In this document: positions 21,286 to 32,757 of the stretch, piece after piece
How positions within the stretch are numbered: position 1 is the stretch's first letter
Layout of the letters: each line of letters begins with the position of its first letter
From: Lunularia cruciata
Lineage: Eukaryota; Streptophyta; Marchantiopsida; Lunulariales; Lunulariaceae
Length of the DNA: 64,000 bases
Reading direction: 5' to 3'
Assembly: GCA_948567375.1 (NCBI GenBank)
Contig: CAOYZS010000007.1
Span: 186,001-250,000 of the forward strand
The notes under the pieces: generated by a model
What the model was told of the DNA's origin: nothing
The model's input: the letters and a program-made list of their open reading frames with translations, nothing else
The model's database searches: none
Program-made: the position numbers and the translations under genes

Positions 21286-23040
21286 TGTCTCAGATAGTGT
21301 GAAAGACTAGGGAAGTCTGACCTGTCTCCCAACCTCTCCTCTCTGTGGGTCCAACTCCACTGATGCTCTTCTAGGCTCTGGAGCACGTACTGCACTCCTA
21401 GTCACTGCTGCATATGCATCCACCTGGGCTGCTCCGCACATGAAGTCCAAAGCATCTCTATCACCAACATATGAGGTGGAAGCCTCAACACCCGAATCTG
21501 ATCTCCTCTGAGCAATAGCCATACTAGCCAATCTATGCTCCAACTGCTCAATCCGAGTAGTCATAGCTGTGTGAGAAGTAAGGGCAAGTACTGCACCCCT
21601 ACTAGGTGTAGATCCTCTACCACCACCACTACCACCTCGTCCTCCATGAACAAGAGCTCCTCTACTACCTGCCATATCAGCCCTACCACTCCGTAACTCC
21701 GGGTGTAGGTCAAAACACCGGTCGCTAGTGTGACCAAATCTATGGCAATGCTCACACTGCCTTTGTGCTGGCTGTGATGCACCCGAGGTATCAAGTCCAC
21801 TGCCCTGAGTACACTCTCTCCGATGGTGAGGTCCACCACAAGTCCAACAAGCAACACCACCACTCACTGGCTACTGCTGACCCAAAAATGAGGGTAAGGG
21901 TCTAACTCCACTAGGCCCTCCACTCACTCCATAGGATCTTGGTTGTCCATCCTGTCCTCAAAAACCAACTGGGCGTGGTGCACTATGCTACACTCTAGAA
22001 GAAGTCCCAGCCGTCGATGAGGTCTCCCTACCAAATCCAGATGTCACCACTCTCTCTTCCACCATATTGAGCTTAATACGCTCAGCCAAACCAAAGACTA
22101 CTGCCAAAGTGGGCAAAGTAGCCTGCAACAACGGAGCATCACGAACTCTACGTCGCAACTCCCTGTCCAGTATCTCATACCAAAACTGGACTGCCTAGGC
22201 CTCAGTAACTCCCTGAGTGAAACTGATCAGCCACCTTATGCGAGTGTATGCCTTGCGTAGGCTCTCTCCAGCCTTCCGCTGGAACTCTTGCAAGCTCCTC
22301 AACTTGTCAGTCCGTACTCCCTGGTAGTTCTGCCTCAAACACAGGAAGAACTCCACCATGGGATTAAACCCCGGTACCACACCACCTCTTGCAGCGGTAC
22401 CTCCACTAGTAGTAGCACTATCTCTAGCTAGTGCACCTCCACTGGCTCCACCAACACTACTTGAGCTAGAACTCGTAGGTACAGTTGATCTACTCCTGGC
22501 CACCAAACCTGAAGTGATGGAGACATAGTGTGGAGACCAATACTGTCTCTATAACTCAATCTCCTCCAAATGAGCTCTCCTGAACTCATGGTAGTCATCC
22601 ATCGGTGGACCCTCCAAGTGCTGAAACAACCCCTTCCATGCCATGAAGGGTGTAAACAAAGTTGGGTTCCGCATCTACTGCAGATCACACCAATTGTCGA
22701 ACTCTTGGATAAAGTCATCCAACTCAATGGTACCCACTATACCAGAGTAATGCCTAGGGCCTTTGGAGGCCCCATAAATTTTGTCCATGTCCCACAACAC
22801 CGGTGCGGACACACCAAGTGCACTCTCAACTGAATTACCTCCTGTGTCGAACTCCAACTCAGAGTCAATCTCCTCCCTCACTGGGACCTGAGATACAAGC
22901 TGATACCGAGCACCACTCCGAGTAAACCCACTGCATACTGCAAGGCTAACTCCTCTAGAATCTCCAAAGAACTTTGTCGTGACAAAGTAACCACAACAGC
23001 AAACCCGAACCACCAACTGCAACCGCAAGTACCCCACCAA
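21286..23040 (-). pseudogene. E1 gag (capsid and two CCHC zinc knuckles)
   Basis: Starts near 23040. It contains a capsid-type gag segment with NPMVEFFLCLRQNYQG, LQEFQRKAGESLRKAYTRIR and QFWYEILDRELRRRVRDAP (22190-22400 and onwards). It then has two zinc knuckles: CWTCGGPHHRREC (one residue shorter than the C-x2-C-x4-H-x4-C norm) and CEHCHRFGHTSDRC (canonical), near 21720-21860. An Arg/Gly-rich stretch follows (near 21640-21680). At least six in-frame stops, all TAG or TGA, break it. Gag packages RNA and forms the particle. Confidence 0.85.
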
Positions 23041-24303
23041 GTGCCACCACCACTAATGTTACTCTAACCAAGATAACTACACTAGGGGAAAGGGCAACCT
23101 GTAACCTGCCATCATAACACGCACTCTCACGGTCTGCAGGTCATCACTTCTTGCCTTACCGGAGAGGAACAAAGGTAGTCTGACTGGTCATCACTCCAGC
23201 CTCACCACCGAGAGCACACTAGAGCACCAATGCTCAAAAGTCAGGGCACCTCACACAAACGTGGTGCACAAACAGGAAGCAGAGAATGGAGGGGGTCCAA
23301 TCACAAGAAATCTAAACAAAAACCTTCCATCTCATAACACAACACGGGACTAACTCTGCTACCATTTGGCATTTGACATAAGAGGAGTTCGTATCTAAGT
23401 CATAATCTACCAAGATCACCAAGAATGGGATCAAATTGCCTCTCCTAGCCAAAGCTACATGTGTATAGATAACAGTGGCACAATCACTATGACAACAAGT
23501 GAGGGTGGACCCGTTGGCTAGGGCACCAGTCTAGAAACAAGAGATCTAGGGGTCAAACCTTGTTGCACACAATCTAGCATGAAAGGCAGATTTTGCCAAC
23601 CAATGACCAAGATCTACTCTAAACTAGCTAGCCTCACGCCAGCAAGCTGGCTTGCTGGCCCTTCTAGGCCTTTGTAGCCTCTCATAGCCCACAGCCCTAT
23701 GCCTCGAAGCCTCAAAACACCAAAATTCAACCAAATGAGGCCTTTCTTGTTGCCACTTCGAACCTCCTCCAAAATTGGTGAAACTTCTCCAAATCTACAA
23801 AAGTCCTCTAAACTAGCGAAACTCCTCCAAATCTGGCCAAACAGCAAAAAATCCTCAAAATCTGACCCAAATCCCAACCAAAATCTGACATAAAATCTGA
23901 CATAAACCCTAAAGATGGCTGTCCGCCAAATCCCCCGCTAACTTTCCACTAGAGCCAAATTGACAACACGGGTTTTTCCAAATCACAAATTCATGAGAAG
24001 AGCTGCCCAACTCCACTTTCAATTTGACTTTCTGAGCCCAACTCGCAGCAAATTGGTCTTGCCTTCACCTCTTGAGCTCAAAATCACAACCACTGCTTGA
24101 AAATTGCTCCTTCTTTGCTCAAAATTTGGCAAGCGCTTCCGCACAGTGTCCGCCTAACTGCCAAATCTGCATCAATCAATTGAGCTTCTACACATTAGGG
24201 AAACACTGAACTTGAATTGAATTACCAACGATCCACCGAGCTAGAGATACCACCAGCACTCAAAGTTCCTGCACCCGATTTCCCCTTGACTTCACTTCTC
24301 TGA
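23041..24303 (-). other. E1 leader between 5' LTR and gag
   Basis: About 1.26 kb without a gene. It should contain the primer-binding site next to 24303 (element sense TCAGAGAAGTGAAGTC; I cannot match a tRNA with confidence) and the packaging signal. Short repeated phrases related to CTCCTCCAAATCTG occur at 23780-23870. Nothing else is recognised. Confidence 0.6.
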
Positions 24304-24754
24304 TGTAATCATATTGCTTACCACTCTCAACTCAACTCAACTCAGATCAGTACTTGATCTGTCACTCTATAAACTGCCAACAACTGGGCACCGATTACAG
24401 TCAAGCCACACCCACTCAAGCATAAAGAATCCAGGTGACGCTCGCCGGCCTTTGTCTACCATAGCCAAGAACTCGAAGGCCCAACATTAGAGAAGTGAGC
24501 TCTCTGGAGCTCACTTCAAAACTATACCCCTTGTGCTTGAGCTAGCTCTGAAACCCTAACAGTCCTGCTGACGGCACACTCAACGGTGCAAACGGTGCAA
24601 AATGACGGTGGGCCCCACCGTGAAGTCAGTACCCCGAACATGAAATCTAACCGTCGGAAAGTAGTCCCTAAGAAATTGCTGAAATAACTCTAACTACTAT
24701 CACTGGAACTCCAGTGCCCGAGCATCTAGATGCAGAACTACAAATGGCGTGATA
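24304..24754 (-). repeat. E1 5' LTR (B block only)
   Basis: Matches 14981-15429 along its whole length with scattered substitutions. In element sense it starts TATCACGCC (the inner 3' copy has TGTCACGCC) and ends ATGATTACA. It has the GTGAGCTC hairpin and the AAACCCTAA motif. The roughly 105-bp A block that flanks B at the other end is missing here. Confidence 0.85.
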
Positions 24755-24759
24755 ATCTT
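24755..24759. repeat. Target-site duplication ATCTT (right)
   Basis: Second copy of the duplication flanking E1; see 14870-14874. Confidence 0.85.
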
Positions 24760-27052
24760 TCTATCTACATGAGTTCTTTGACTAATGAGTAAGGCATTAG
24801 TCCTTCGCATTTCTCCTCCTCGTCTCGTGCACCAACAACTTCAACTTGTGTAGTCTCATTTCTTCAATGCGCACGCTGGCCTCTCTACTTAACATTGCAT
24901 TCATCTTGATCACAATCTCCTTCAATGGCTCCAATCTTGTTTTCCTCTCTCGTTCTCAATCTGCAAGCCAATCTTCTTTGTACATTGCCAATTCCGCTTC
25001 AAACTTGGGTTTCATAGCTTCCTTCTCCTTCTCTTTCTGCACAATCTTTTCCTCTTGATTGCGAAGTAACTCTCCCAACCTTTCTTCCTCTCTATATCTC
25101 ACAGTCAACTCTCGTTGCCACATCTGCTTCTTCTCCTCTACATTCTCCATCACCCTATTGAGCTCTTGCTATTTCTCTGCTATTCTTGCCATAGCATGGA
25201 TAATTTCTAATCTCGAATTAGCAAACTGCTGCTTCAAGATTTCATACTCAACTACCTATCTTTCCCTTGCTATGACATTCTACTCTATTAGTTCCTCCCA
25301 ATTCCTTGCTTCTCTCTTCAAGTTCTCAACCACTTGATTCTGTACTACTACATCTACTCATAGTACTTCCCTTTCCTCCTCACCTTGGATTATACTCTTC
25401 TTTAATTCTGAGTTCTCTTCTTCTAATCTAGCTAACACTTGCAACACAGTCTTCACCTCCGGACACTTTGATTGCATGTCCTTCTTCCTATGCTCTAACT
25501 TTACTAACAATGGGCACACAACCTCCTGCAAGTACTCTACTCCTTCACTCTGAGTTACCTCAACTTGTAGACTGATCTCCTTCTTCACCTCTTCCTCACT
25601 CGACACTCGTCTTCTAGACCACAATTGCCTTATAGGAATGGATTCTTTGCTCCCCAAACTTCCATCCTCCTCTTCTCTTACCTTACTTGGCACCACTCCC
25701 CACTTCACCTTCCATCTGGAACAAACTCCTCTTTGAATGGTAACTCTCTTCTCCTCTTGCTCTGGAACTTTGTCTTCTAGTTTCAAGTTAATTTTCTCCT
25801 CCATCTCTATCTTGGCTTCCTCTTCCTTGGGTACCAATGTCATCTCTCCTCCGTTGTTGCTCTCACTACTCGTGTCTCCACTATGTAGTGGGAATTCAAG
25901 TTCTTCCTCTCTTTCCGAGTCTTTGGACTTGCACTCGGCTTTGCCTTCCAGTTATTCTTCCGAAGATGCAATTACCATCATTCCTTTCCTCCGGTTTACC
26001 CTTCTAGCCTTCCAAGGTCTTGCTTTCTTGACTTCTTCTTCTCCTTGTTGACTCCTCTTCTTAGACTTTGGAGTACTCACTTCCAACTGCACACTCTTCC
26101 CTATCTGAGCGTAGTACTCATCATTGCTCTTGATCTGAAAAAAAAGTTGCTTTGGTATTCCCAAGATGGTGTCACATTTCCATCCCGACTTAAGAAGAGA
26201 TGTCCCCGTTGCCATCTCTTCTTAAGTCGGGATGGAAATGTAACACCATCTTGTTACGCTTCGCCGCATTGAGCAAGTTCAGCCCTAGATAGAAATGGGC
26301 TGCAAATGGCACAATGTAATGTGGAGATGACTTATCCCACAAATTCCACACCATCTGTCTTGTCCTCCCATAAAGACACTCTGCCCAATTAATTGGCTCT
26401 CTTGCAAACATCTTATGGAAGTACACCGCTTGGTGCTTCATCACATAAGTCTTTCTCTCTGGCTTCAAGATTGCTATTAGAGCACTCATGATCCCTCTCT
26501 TGACATGATCCTTATAGCTCTCTACTTTGAAACCATTCTTTGTGTGCTTCAAAGAGAAGGCATCTCTCGCTTCTTGGGTTTCTTTGGCTACTTCTCCCTT
26601 CCCCAAGAACGTGGCACCATGCTCCATGCCTGCTTCTCTCTCGAGTACTACCCTCCAATCCGACTCTGTCCAGCAAGTCGGATTACCTCTCTTCCCTTCT
26701 TCCTCAAGGCCATCAAGACACTTACCCTCAATGATCTCAGTCATGAACCCTGGAAAGCTAACATTCTAGTTCCATGCCAAGAATGTGATCCGAAGCTTGC
26801 TCAAGACTTCAATTCTTGGATCACATCTAACCTCCGAATTGCATGATTTCTCACTGCAAATTTGGAATTCTTCTTCCCTCCTCCCATCTTTCTCTCTTCC
26901 ACTATGGGCTTGGGAACTATTCTTCCTACTGATTCCCGGATTAACTCTTTTGATTTCCTCTCAAGACACCAGCGTGTCTTTAACTCTACTTCCCTTCCCA
27001 CGATCTCCTACAGGACAACTTCTTGACGGCAATGGAAAATTGTTTGTCATCG
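24760..27052 (-). pseudogene. R1-V gag-like / coiled-coil protein
   Basis: First ATG at about 27052. Pieces in order: GGGKKNSKFAVRNHAI (26800-27000), GKRGNPTCWTESDWRVV through EPINWAECLYGRTRQMVWNL to LHFHPDLRRD (26190-26744, open 184 codons), then a fold-back insertion. It continues with STPKSKKRSQQG (25952-26150), an acidic linker, GVCSRWKVKWG and the coiled coil (25358-25843), and REEERLGELLRNQEEK (24956-25153). Very similar to R1-I but broken by the fold-back and several stops. Family unknown; probably a retroelement structural protein. Confidence 0.6.
26163..26252. repeat. 40-bp inverted repeat (fold-back) in R1-V
   Basis: Left arm 26163-26202 and right arm 26213-26252 pair at 39 of 40 positions around a 10-bp spacer. 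The right arm is the normal coding sequence for the LHFHPDLRRD region; the left arm is an inverted copy of it. A shorter version of the same palindrome is at 173-212. Confidence 0.95.
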
Positions 27053-27641
27053 CTTCATCTTAAGCCCAATTTTTATAGAGTTGCACCTTCTTCGTCTTTC
27101 TTCAATGCAAGTTTCTAATGAGATATCACACCTCCTGCATGCTCCTATCACTGTCAAGTGTCCTTCACGCATATGACCGTCGTTTTTGAACGGTTCCTTC
27201 TTGAATGTCTCCTCCCAAAGGAAAGTTGTTACACTGTCCTCACCTCAAGTTGGGCACCCCCAATATGAAGACTCCTTACTTCAAGTTGTATGCTGACAGG
27301 GCAATTCCGAGTACCTTGCCTTATGACCCAAAGCCACATTACCTCGGGTTTCATCCCGATGACACTTTTCTTTGCCTTCTTTGGCCATACAAGCGCAATT
27401 TGACTTCTCTTCTTCCAAATGTTGGAAAAAAAAAGTGTGTTCCACAAAATATACTCTTCTTCGGGTTAGTTCCTTTGTAATTTCCTTCCAAGTACTTCCT
27501 CTTCTGACCCAAAGTCAACTTCTTTGGGTTGACTCTAAACACCCATAAGTCCATTCTTTTCTTCTTCCTTTGGCTGCAATTTGTTTTCCATAATGCACTT
27601 CTTCTTAAAACCTCATCAAAATGAAAAATGTGTGCACCACA

Positions 27642-28148
27642 AAGTTGAAGTGAGATTGTGTGAATCTATTCCTCCCTCCTTAAGTTGGATTATAATCTGG
27701 TTATATGGTTGAAAGTTAAGGAGGCAAGTTCTTTTTTAAGACCACAAGGGGTTCTACCCAAGTTCTATGGAATTGGTGAGTGAATGGGTAACATGATTGG
27801 ATGTTGTTTCTATGTTTTTTTTAAATGAGCACTCCTTGTTTTGTGTTCCATTGATTGACACTGTGAGTGTGGAGTGAGCCCTACTAGACATGCTATTGTA
27901 GGACTTAGTGGAAAACCACAGACCACAAGGTTCTTGGGGTGACAAACCCTGGAACCATCCCCAAGGGTAAGTGTTTGTGTGATCTTCTTGTCCCTTAGTG
28001 GAGAAATGCCAATCTCTAGGAGTTCTAACTATCATCCCTTCCCTAAGCCAAGTTGAAGGCCAGCCATGCATAGGGTTGTATACATTCTTTCCGTTCATCT
28101 TGTGGCCTCTTGTCTCTCCATTATGGGATAGGACTAACCCACCTAACA
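27642..28148 (+). repeat. E4 5' LTR (3' part recognisable)
   Basis: From about 27920 to 28148 this sequence matches the reverse complement of 63711-63960 (blocks GTGACAAACCCT, AACCATCCCC, CTTGTCCCTTA, TATGGGA and GGACTAACCCA). It ends CTAACA at 28148, corresponding to GGACA at the other copy. The next bases, TTTTTGGTGCTTAGGG, may hold a primer-binding site. The LTR start lies between 27642 and about 27900 and is not defined. No gene is seen. Confidence 0.65.
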
Positions 28149-28200
28149 TTTTTGGTGCTTAGGGCTGTTGATTTCAAATGTCATCTCCACTATGGTCTAA

Positions 28201-29760
28201 ATGATGTTTTGCTTGTGTTTATTCCTTGTCATCCTGCAAAGGGCATGGAAAATTTGGTCAGGGGAAGCATTAACTTCAACTTCTACAAGTTCTTTAGCTT
28301 GTTCATTCAAGGAAAGCACTACCTCCTACAATCACCTATACTTTGGTACATTCCAAGTTCAAATGGCTCATCCATTGACGGCAGGCACTTCTACCCAGGG
28401 AATCCCATCTACTTCAACCTTGCACCTCATAGCTATTCCTTCTACAAAAATAAGTGTTACAACCTCTATAGTTCCTGTAGCCCAAACTCCAATGCTTTCT
28501 ACTTTGGGAGGTGGAAACAATTGCATACCTTTTGGAACCGTAGTGTTCACAGGTCACAAAGACTTCAAGTCATTCCTAAGAATGTTTGTGAATTTTTTGA
28601 ATAGCCAGAAATATTGAAGGTGATACTACAATTGCATGAAAAATAGGATAACATTTCATAGGTGGCACCCAAAATTGGTTTATTGGCCTAACCATAACCA
28701 CAAAAGTAAGTTATGCATTGATACAAGCTGAAGTATGACAAGAGTTCATATCTCTAAGGCAACAAGAACAACTTCAAGACAAAATAAATTGACTTTGCAA
28801 AGGTCACAACAAAACCATTCAAGTTTTTATTCAGCTATTCCACTACATATCATCAATGATTACAGCAGCTCCTGCTTCTACTATGACTCTCATCTGGTTC
28901 AAGGATGCCTTACCTGAGGACTTTCTGAAATTTCTAATCTACAACAAGGCAACAACTCTAGCTCAAGCATTGGCGGAAGCATATTGTTGGGCTCAAGTTT
29001 ATGAGTGGGTATGGCCTTGCAAGACCCATGCTCTACCAAACTACGATTCAAGGGAAGCGTGGTGCATAACCCATATGCTGCCACACAAGGATTCCCACAA
29101 ATAACCTATTTCTTTGGGGAACTCCCGCAATTGTACAAGGCTCATGTGCGACACCCTAATCTATCCACATATATGACCAAATGCCTGCAACTGTTCATGC
29201 AGTTCTTCCCATTGCTCCTTTGTCACTACCACTTCCAGTTACTAACTTGGTTACTGTAGTAATCACTAAAATGGGAGCTATCCTAGTAAAATTGGAATGC
29301 CTCTAGAATCTTCAATTTGTGCAGCATGCGCAAGGGAGGAATCTCCTATACACTTTGCATGGGACAAGGGCACACTAATGCCCAATGTGCTATCCCAAAA
29401 ATTCCAAGTTTTATCCATTGTGGGAGAGATGGGCACACTATGGCCAACTGCAAAACATTGTAAAGATGTCCAAAATCCCATGAAGAGAAAGCACATTCTG
29501 TGGATGTTTTCCCATAACACAACAACTTTAACAATATTAAAGGGGCCCACCTTTCCAAGGGGAAGTGGAAATGGTCAAGGACAAGGTCCACCCAACCTTG
29601 ATATTCATTGTCAAATTTGCAACAAAATCACTATGCAAATCAATGTCCCAACAAGCTTGCTTGATGCATGTTTTGCCCAAGAGCACATACTATGGTGCAT
29701 TGCTTGGATTTATGAAATTTTATCACTCAGGTCCATAGAGTGCCTGCTTAACTAAAACAT
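28201..29760 (+). pseudogene. E4 gag remnant
   Basis: Pieces on the plus strand include a Thr/Ser-rich N-terminal segment with FTGHKDFKSFLRMF (28201-28617). A capsid-like piece with LIWFKDALPEDFLKFL and TTLAQALAEAYCWAQ (28856-29000) is typical of gypsy gag helices. A Gly-rich stretch with GNGQGQGPP is near 29570. A zinc knuckle is only faintly suggested near 29390-29460. Heavily degraded. Confidence 0.55.
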
Positions 29761-30299
29761 CCAAATGCCCATGGCCTTAATGGGAATATGCATGTCATTT
29801 CAATTGAAGAGATTCCCATTGAGGAAGAGATCAAGTTAATAGAAAGAGAAGTCCACATCAAGGCCAATGTCTTTCTTTCTATGCTATCTTGCACTTATGC
29901 AGTGCTTGATCCAACTAGTAATTCTACCTCCAAAAGCTACTCCTTCACAAACAATGATTGCAAGCTCTTATAGGACAAATGTCCACTGCTTGTCTGGGAG
30001 ATGTACTGGGCCGCAGTCCCTATGTTTGACACTTGGCAAAGCAGCCTCTCACTTTGGTTACCCACAACAACAAAATCATTTTTGATCTAGCTAAAACTCA
30101 GGCCAATATTATGCTCAAACAACTTTGCAAGGTATCCCCTTTAGAGTGCAGGATGCTTCAGACCTTTCTATTGAAAGCACACCATGTAGTGCATTTCAAG
30201 GATCTGATTGTTGATATAACTCCTCCACACACTTATGTTCTTGTATCTTCAACTCTGACCATGGGATGCCCACAAACTTCAACTATGAGAAGACCCACA

Positions 30300-30780
30300 C
30301 TACTCTGATAGAAAAAATGCAAGAAGAGCACTAGGTGTTGTACACCAAGGCCTATGATCCTAACATTCTTTTAGCCATTGAGGGCATTGTCATCCCAAAT
30401 TGTCAAATTTACTTGGGCTCCTCAATCAACATTGTGATTAAGGAAGCTATGCAAGCATTAGGATTGAAAGGCATAACTAAAAATTCTACCCTTCTTTGAA
30501 TGGCTGATGTGAGAAGGTGCCATCTAATCTGGATGGTAACCAAGGTACCCACACTCATTTGTGAGCAAACCTTCTTAGTGGATTACTTGATCATGGATAC
30601 ACCTCCTCTTGCATAATTTCCACTTTTATTGGGAGTTCCATGGTAAGTAGATGTTGATGTGATTACTGATTGGCAAACTAGAAAGCTAATTTTTGGGAAA
30701 TGATAAAACCCCACCATTCTTCCAATGTACCATATAGAGAAAAATTCCAATTTGAATAGAGGGAGAACCAAGTTTTCACA
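30300..30780 (+). pseudogene. E4 protease-like remnant
   Basis: Reading across stops gives IVIKEAMQALGLKGI, then VTKVPTLICEQTFLVDYLIM and FPLLLGVPW, then VITDWQTRKLIFGK. This is the flank and LLG-x-PW part of a retropepsin domain from one gypsy lineage. The active-site Asp box is not preserved. Confidence 0.6.
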
Positions 30781-31034
30781 TTCATGCATGGAACTTTGCT
30801 AATGCTGACAGTTATGAAGAGATTACAGATACCATTGCTTATTGTCTATGCATAATTGAAGATAAGATGAGTGGTTTTGTCATAATAGAGGCTACAAAGA
30901 TGATAAATTTGTATGACCTCCATTCCACATCTCCTACCAAACTCACAGCTGTTCTTGGAAAGCTCACTTCCAAGACCTCTGCACTGATACTAGCGAACTC
31001 CAAATACAGCTCTGTCAAGCCTAGCAAGGAGCAG

Positions 31035-31290
31035 AACCTCATTACTATACACATGGGAGCATGTATGTGCCACCTTGCCAGCGTCTTCTTTTTATATCAA
31101 CGATGACATTGATTGGCTGGATGAAGAAACGGACAAGGAATACTTGTACCCATAGAGGTGCACAACCTCATTACTATACACATGGGAGCATGTGTGTGCC
31201 ACCTTGCCAACCTCTTGTTTTTATATCAACAATGGCATCAATTTCCTGGATGAAGAAACAAACAAGGAATACTTGTTACTCAATATAACT
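31035..31290. repeat. 129-bp tandem duplication inside E4
   Basis: AACCTCATTACTATACACAT begins at 31035 and again at 31164. The two units match over most of their length, and the 129-bp period equals 43 codons. It lies between the protease and RT remnants. Confidence 0.9.
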
Positions 31291-31639
31291 CTTTGATATG
31301 AGACTATTATTCCAGTAGAAAATGAAATAAAAAGAAGATTTCACAACTTCTCCAACCAGTCCCGAGAAGATATGCCCTCCATCTTGTACCACTGATGTTG
31401 CCACTAGATGAATGACCCCAAAGTGACTGAAAATGAAGAGGAAGTCCATCAGGACCATACTTGATGAAGAAATCACCATGCAATTTTTTGGATAAACCTC
31501 TGGAACACTAAGCTGAGAACTTTCCACTCCACTTGCAGGTTATACAAAATTTCCATGACATAGATATCTCCTATGCAAAGGAAACACCTAGATAAATCTA
31601 GATTAGAACCAATGGGAATACCAATGAGCAACCTGCTTA

Positions 31640-32757
31640 TCAAGAACTCTTCCATGAATTTTGGGATGTCTTTGCTTATGATTACCTGAAATTTATGGGA
31701 GTTGATCCAAGAACGTGTCAGCATTGCATATTGTTGCAAGAAAATGTAATTCGGGTTCAATCTAAACCATATAGATTGAACCGACCCCATCTGTTCCCAA
31801 AAAGTACGGGATGAGTAGGATAAACTACTCAAATGCAGGTTCATCTATCTCATAGGTGATTGAGTGGGCATTGCCAATTTTGGTTGTCCCGGAATGGATA
31901 CATACATGAAAGGTGCAGATGTGTGTGGATTTCGAAAAATTGAATGCCCAAACTGTCCCCAACCCTTTTCCAATCCCATTTATAGGTACACTACAAGACA
32001 AGGTAGCCAGCAATCAGTGTTTTTTCCTTTATGGATGGATATTCCAACTAAAATTGAAGTGCTATTCCACAGGAGGACCAACATAAGACCACATTTATAA
32101 TCAAGTGGTATACTTATGCCTACAAGGTAATGCCATTTGGACTACAAAATGCCTCCATAACATTTCAACGATAGATGATAAATTGTTTTGAGGAAGTACA
32201 AAAAGAATTAGAGCTCTTTCTCAATGACATGTATACACATGTCATCAAGAAAAACATGTGTATTCGTAGTTCCTGCAAAGACCATGGGCAAGCACTATGG
32301 GCAGTTCTGCACATCTGCCAGCATGTGAGAACTTCCTTTGATCCTCAGAAGTGTCTACTTGCTATTTGTTGGGCCATTCGGTCTGTTGATCCTTGAAAGA
32401 TCCAGGTCATTCAACAATAGACCGTACCTGAAATTGTACATGACCTTTGATGTTTCTATGCTATATAGGATAGTCCCGCTCGTTTGTCTATATGTATGTT
32501 ATGATAACGTCTAAGCTAATTACAGTACTACACTCCATGGTGGATTTCTTGTGGATCAATCATTGCATAGAGGCCTTCAAGACCTTGAAAACCAAGTTAG
32601 CTACCGCTCCAATTCTGGCCGTCCAAAATGGAGACATCACTTTCCATGTCTTCATGGATACCTCTAACACGACAATGGGTGCTATCCATGCTCAGTATGA
32701 TAACCAACAGCGGAAACATCCAATCTATTATGCTAGCCACCAGCTATAGTCAAGTAG
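31640..32757 (+). pseudogene. E4 reverse transcriptase / RNase H remnant
   Basis: Scattered gypsy RT signatures: FHEFWDVFAYDY near 31650, NVIRVQSKPYRLN near 31745, YAYKVMPFGLQNA near 32115 and FLNDMYTHV near 32220 (the second Asp box). RNase H starts with AFKTLKTKLATAPIL and has FHVFMDTSNTTMGA and HPIYYASHQL (32570-32750). Frames change often, so it is a dead remnant. Confidence 0.75.

Larger units (their letters stand above)
14875..24754 (-). mobile_element. E1: Ty3/gypsy retrotransposon carrying a DNA methyltransferase and PHD finger
   Basis: A 9.88-kb element bounded by ATCTT duplications and inserted in R1-V. In element sense: 5' LTR (24754-24304), a leader of about 1.3 kb, gag with two zinc knuckles, aspartic protease, cytosine-5 DNA methyltransferase, RT, RNase H, H2C2 zinc domain, integrase, an SH3-like tail and a PHD finger, polypurine tract, 3' terminal repeat. 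The RT-RNaseH-integrase order defines Ty3/gypsy. All genes appear to have been one long frame or a few frames. About fifteen in-frame stops and a 21-bp RT deletion make this copy inactive. A 5'-truncated sister copy (E2) lies at 43961-48580. Confidence 0.9.
24755..27641 (-). mobile_element. R1-V, 5' part
   Basis: Second half of the R1 copy split by E1. It begins at TGTGGTGCACACA (27641), has a TATA box at about 27070, and carries the gag-like and coiled-coil coding region down to 24760. Together with 13742-14869 it gives about 4.0 kb, close to R1-I. Unlike R1-I, no matching TSD is seen between 13737-13741 and 27642-27646, so one flank has been rearranged. Confidence 0.75.
27900..32757 (+). 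mobile_element. E4: decayed plus-strand Ty3/gypsy element, 3' truncated
   Basis: 5' LTR edge at 28148, then gag-like, protease-like, RT and RNase H remnants in order on the plus strand. The sequence stops in RNase H at about 32757, where the unrelated duplicated segment begins; integrase and 3' LTR are absent. Stops and frame changes are dense, so this is an old copy. Confidence 0.75.

Noticed and set aside
15500-23040. TAG read as Gln (alternative genetic code)
   Set aside because: Many TAG codons in E1 fall at Gln positions, but TGA and Trp-to-stop changes are also present, E2 has normal codons at several of the same sites, and the GTPase 2 frame ends normally at TAG. Decay explains it better.
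24286-24303. Firm primer-binding site for a named tRNA in E1
   Set aside because: The sequence next to the LTR shares only a short ATCAGAG phrase with initiator-Met sites; no confident tRNA match without a search.
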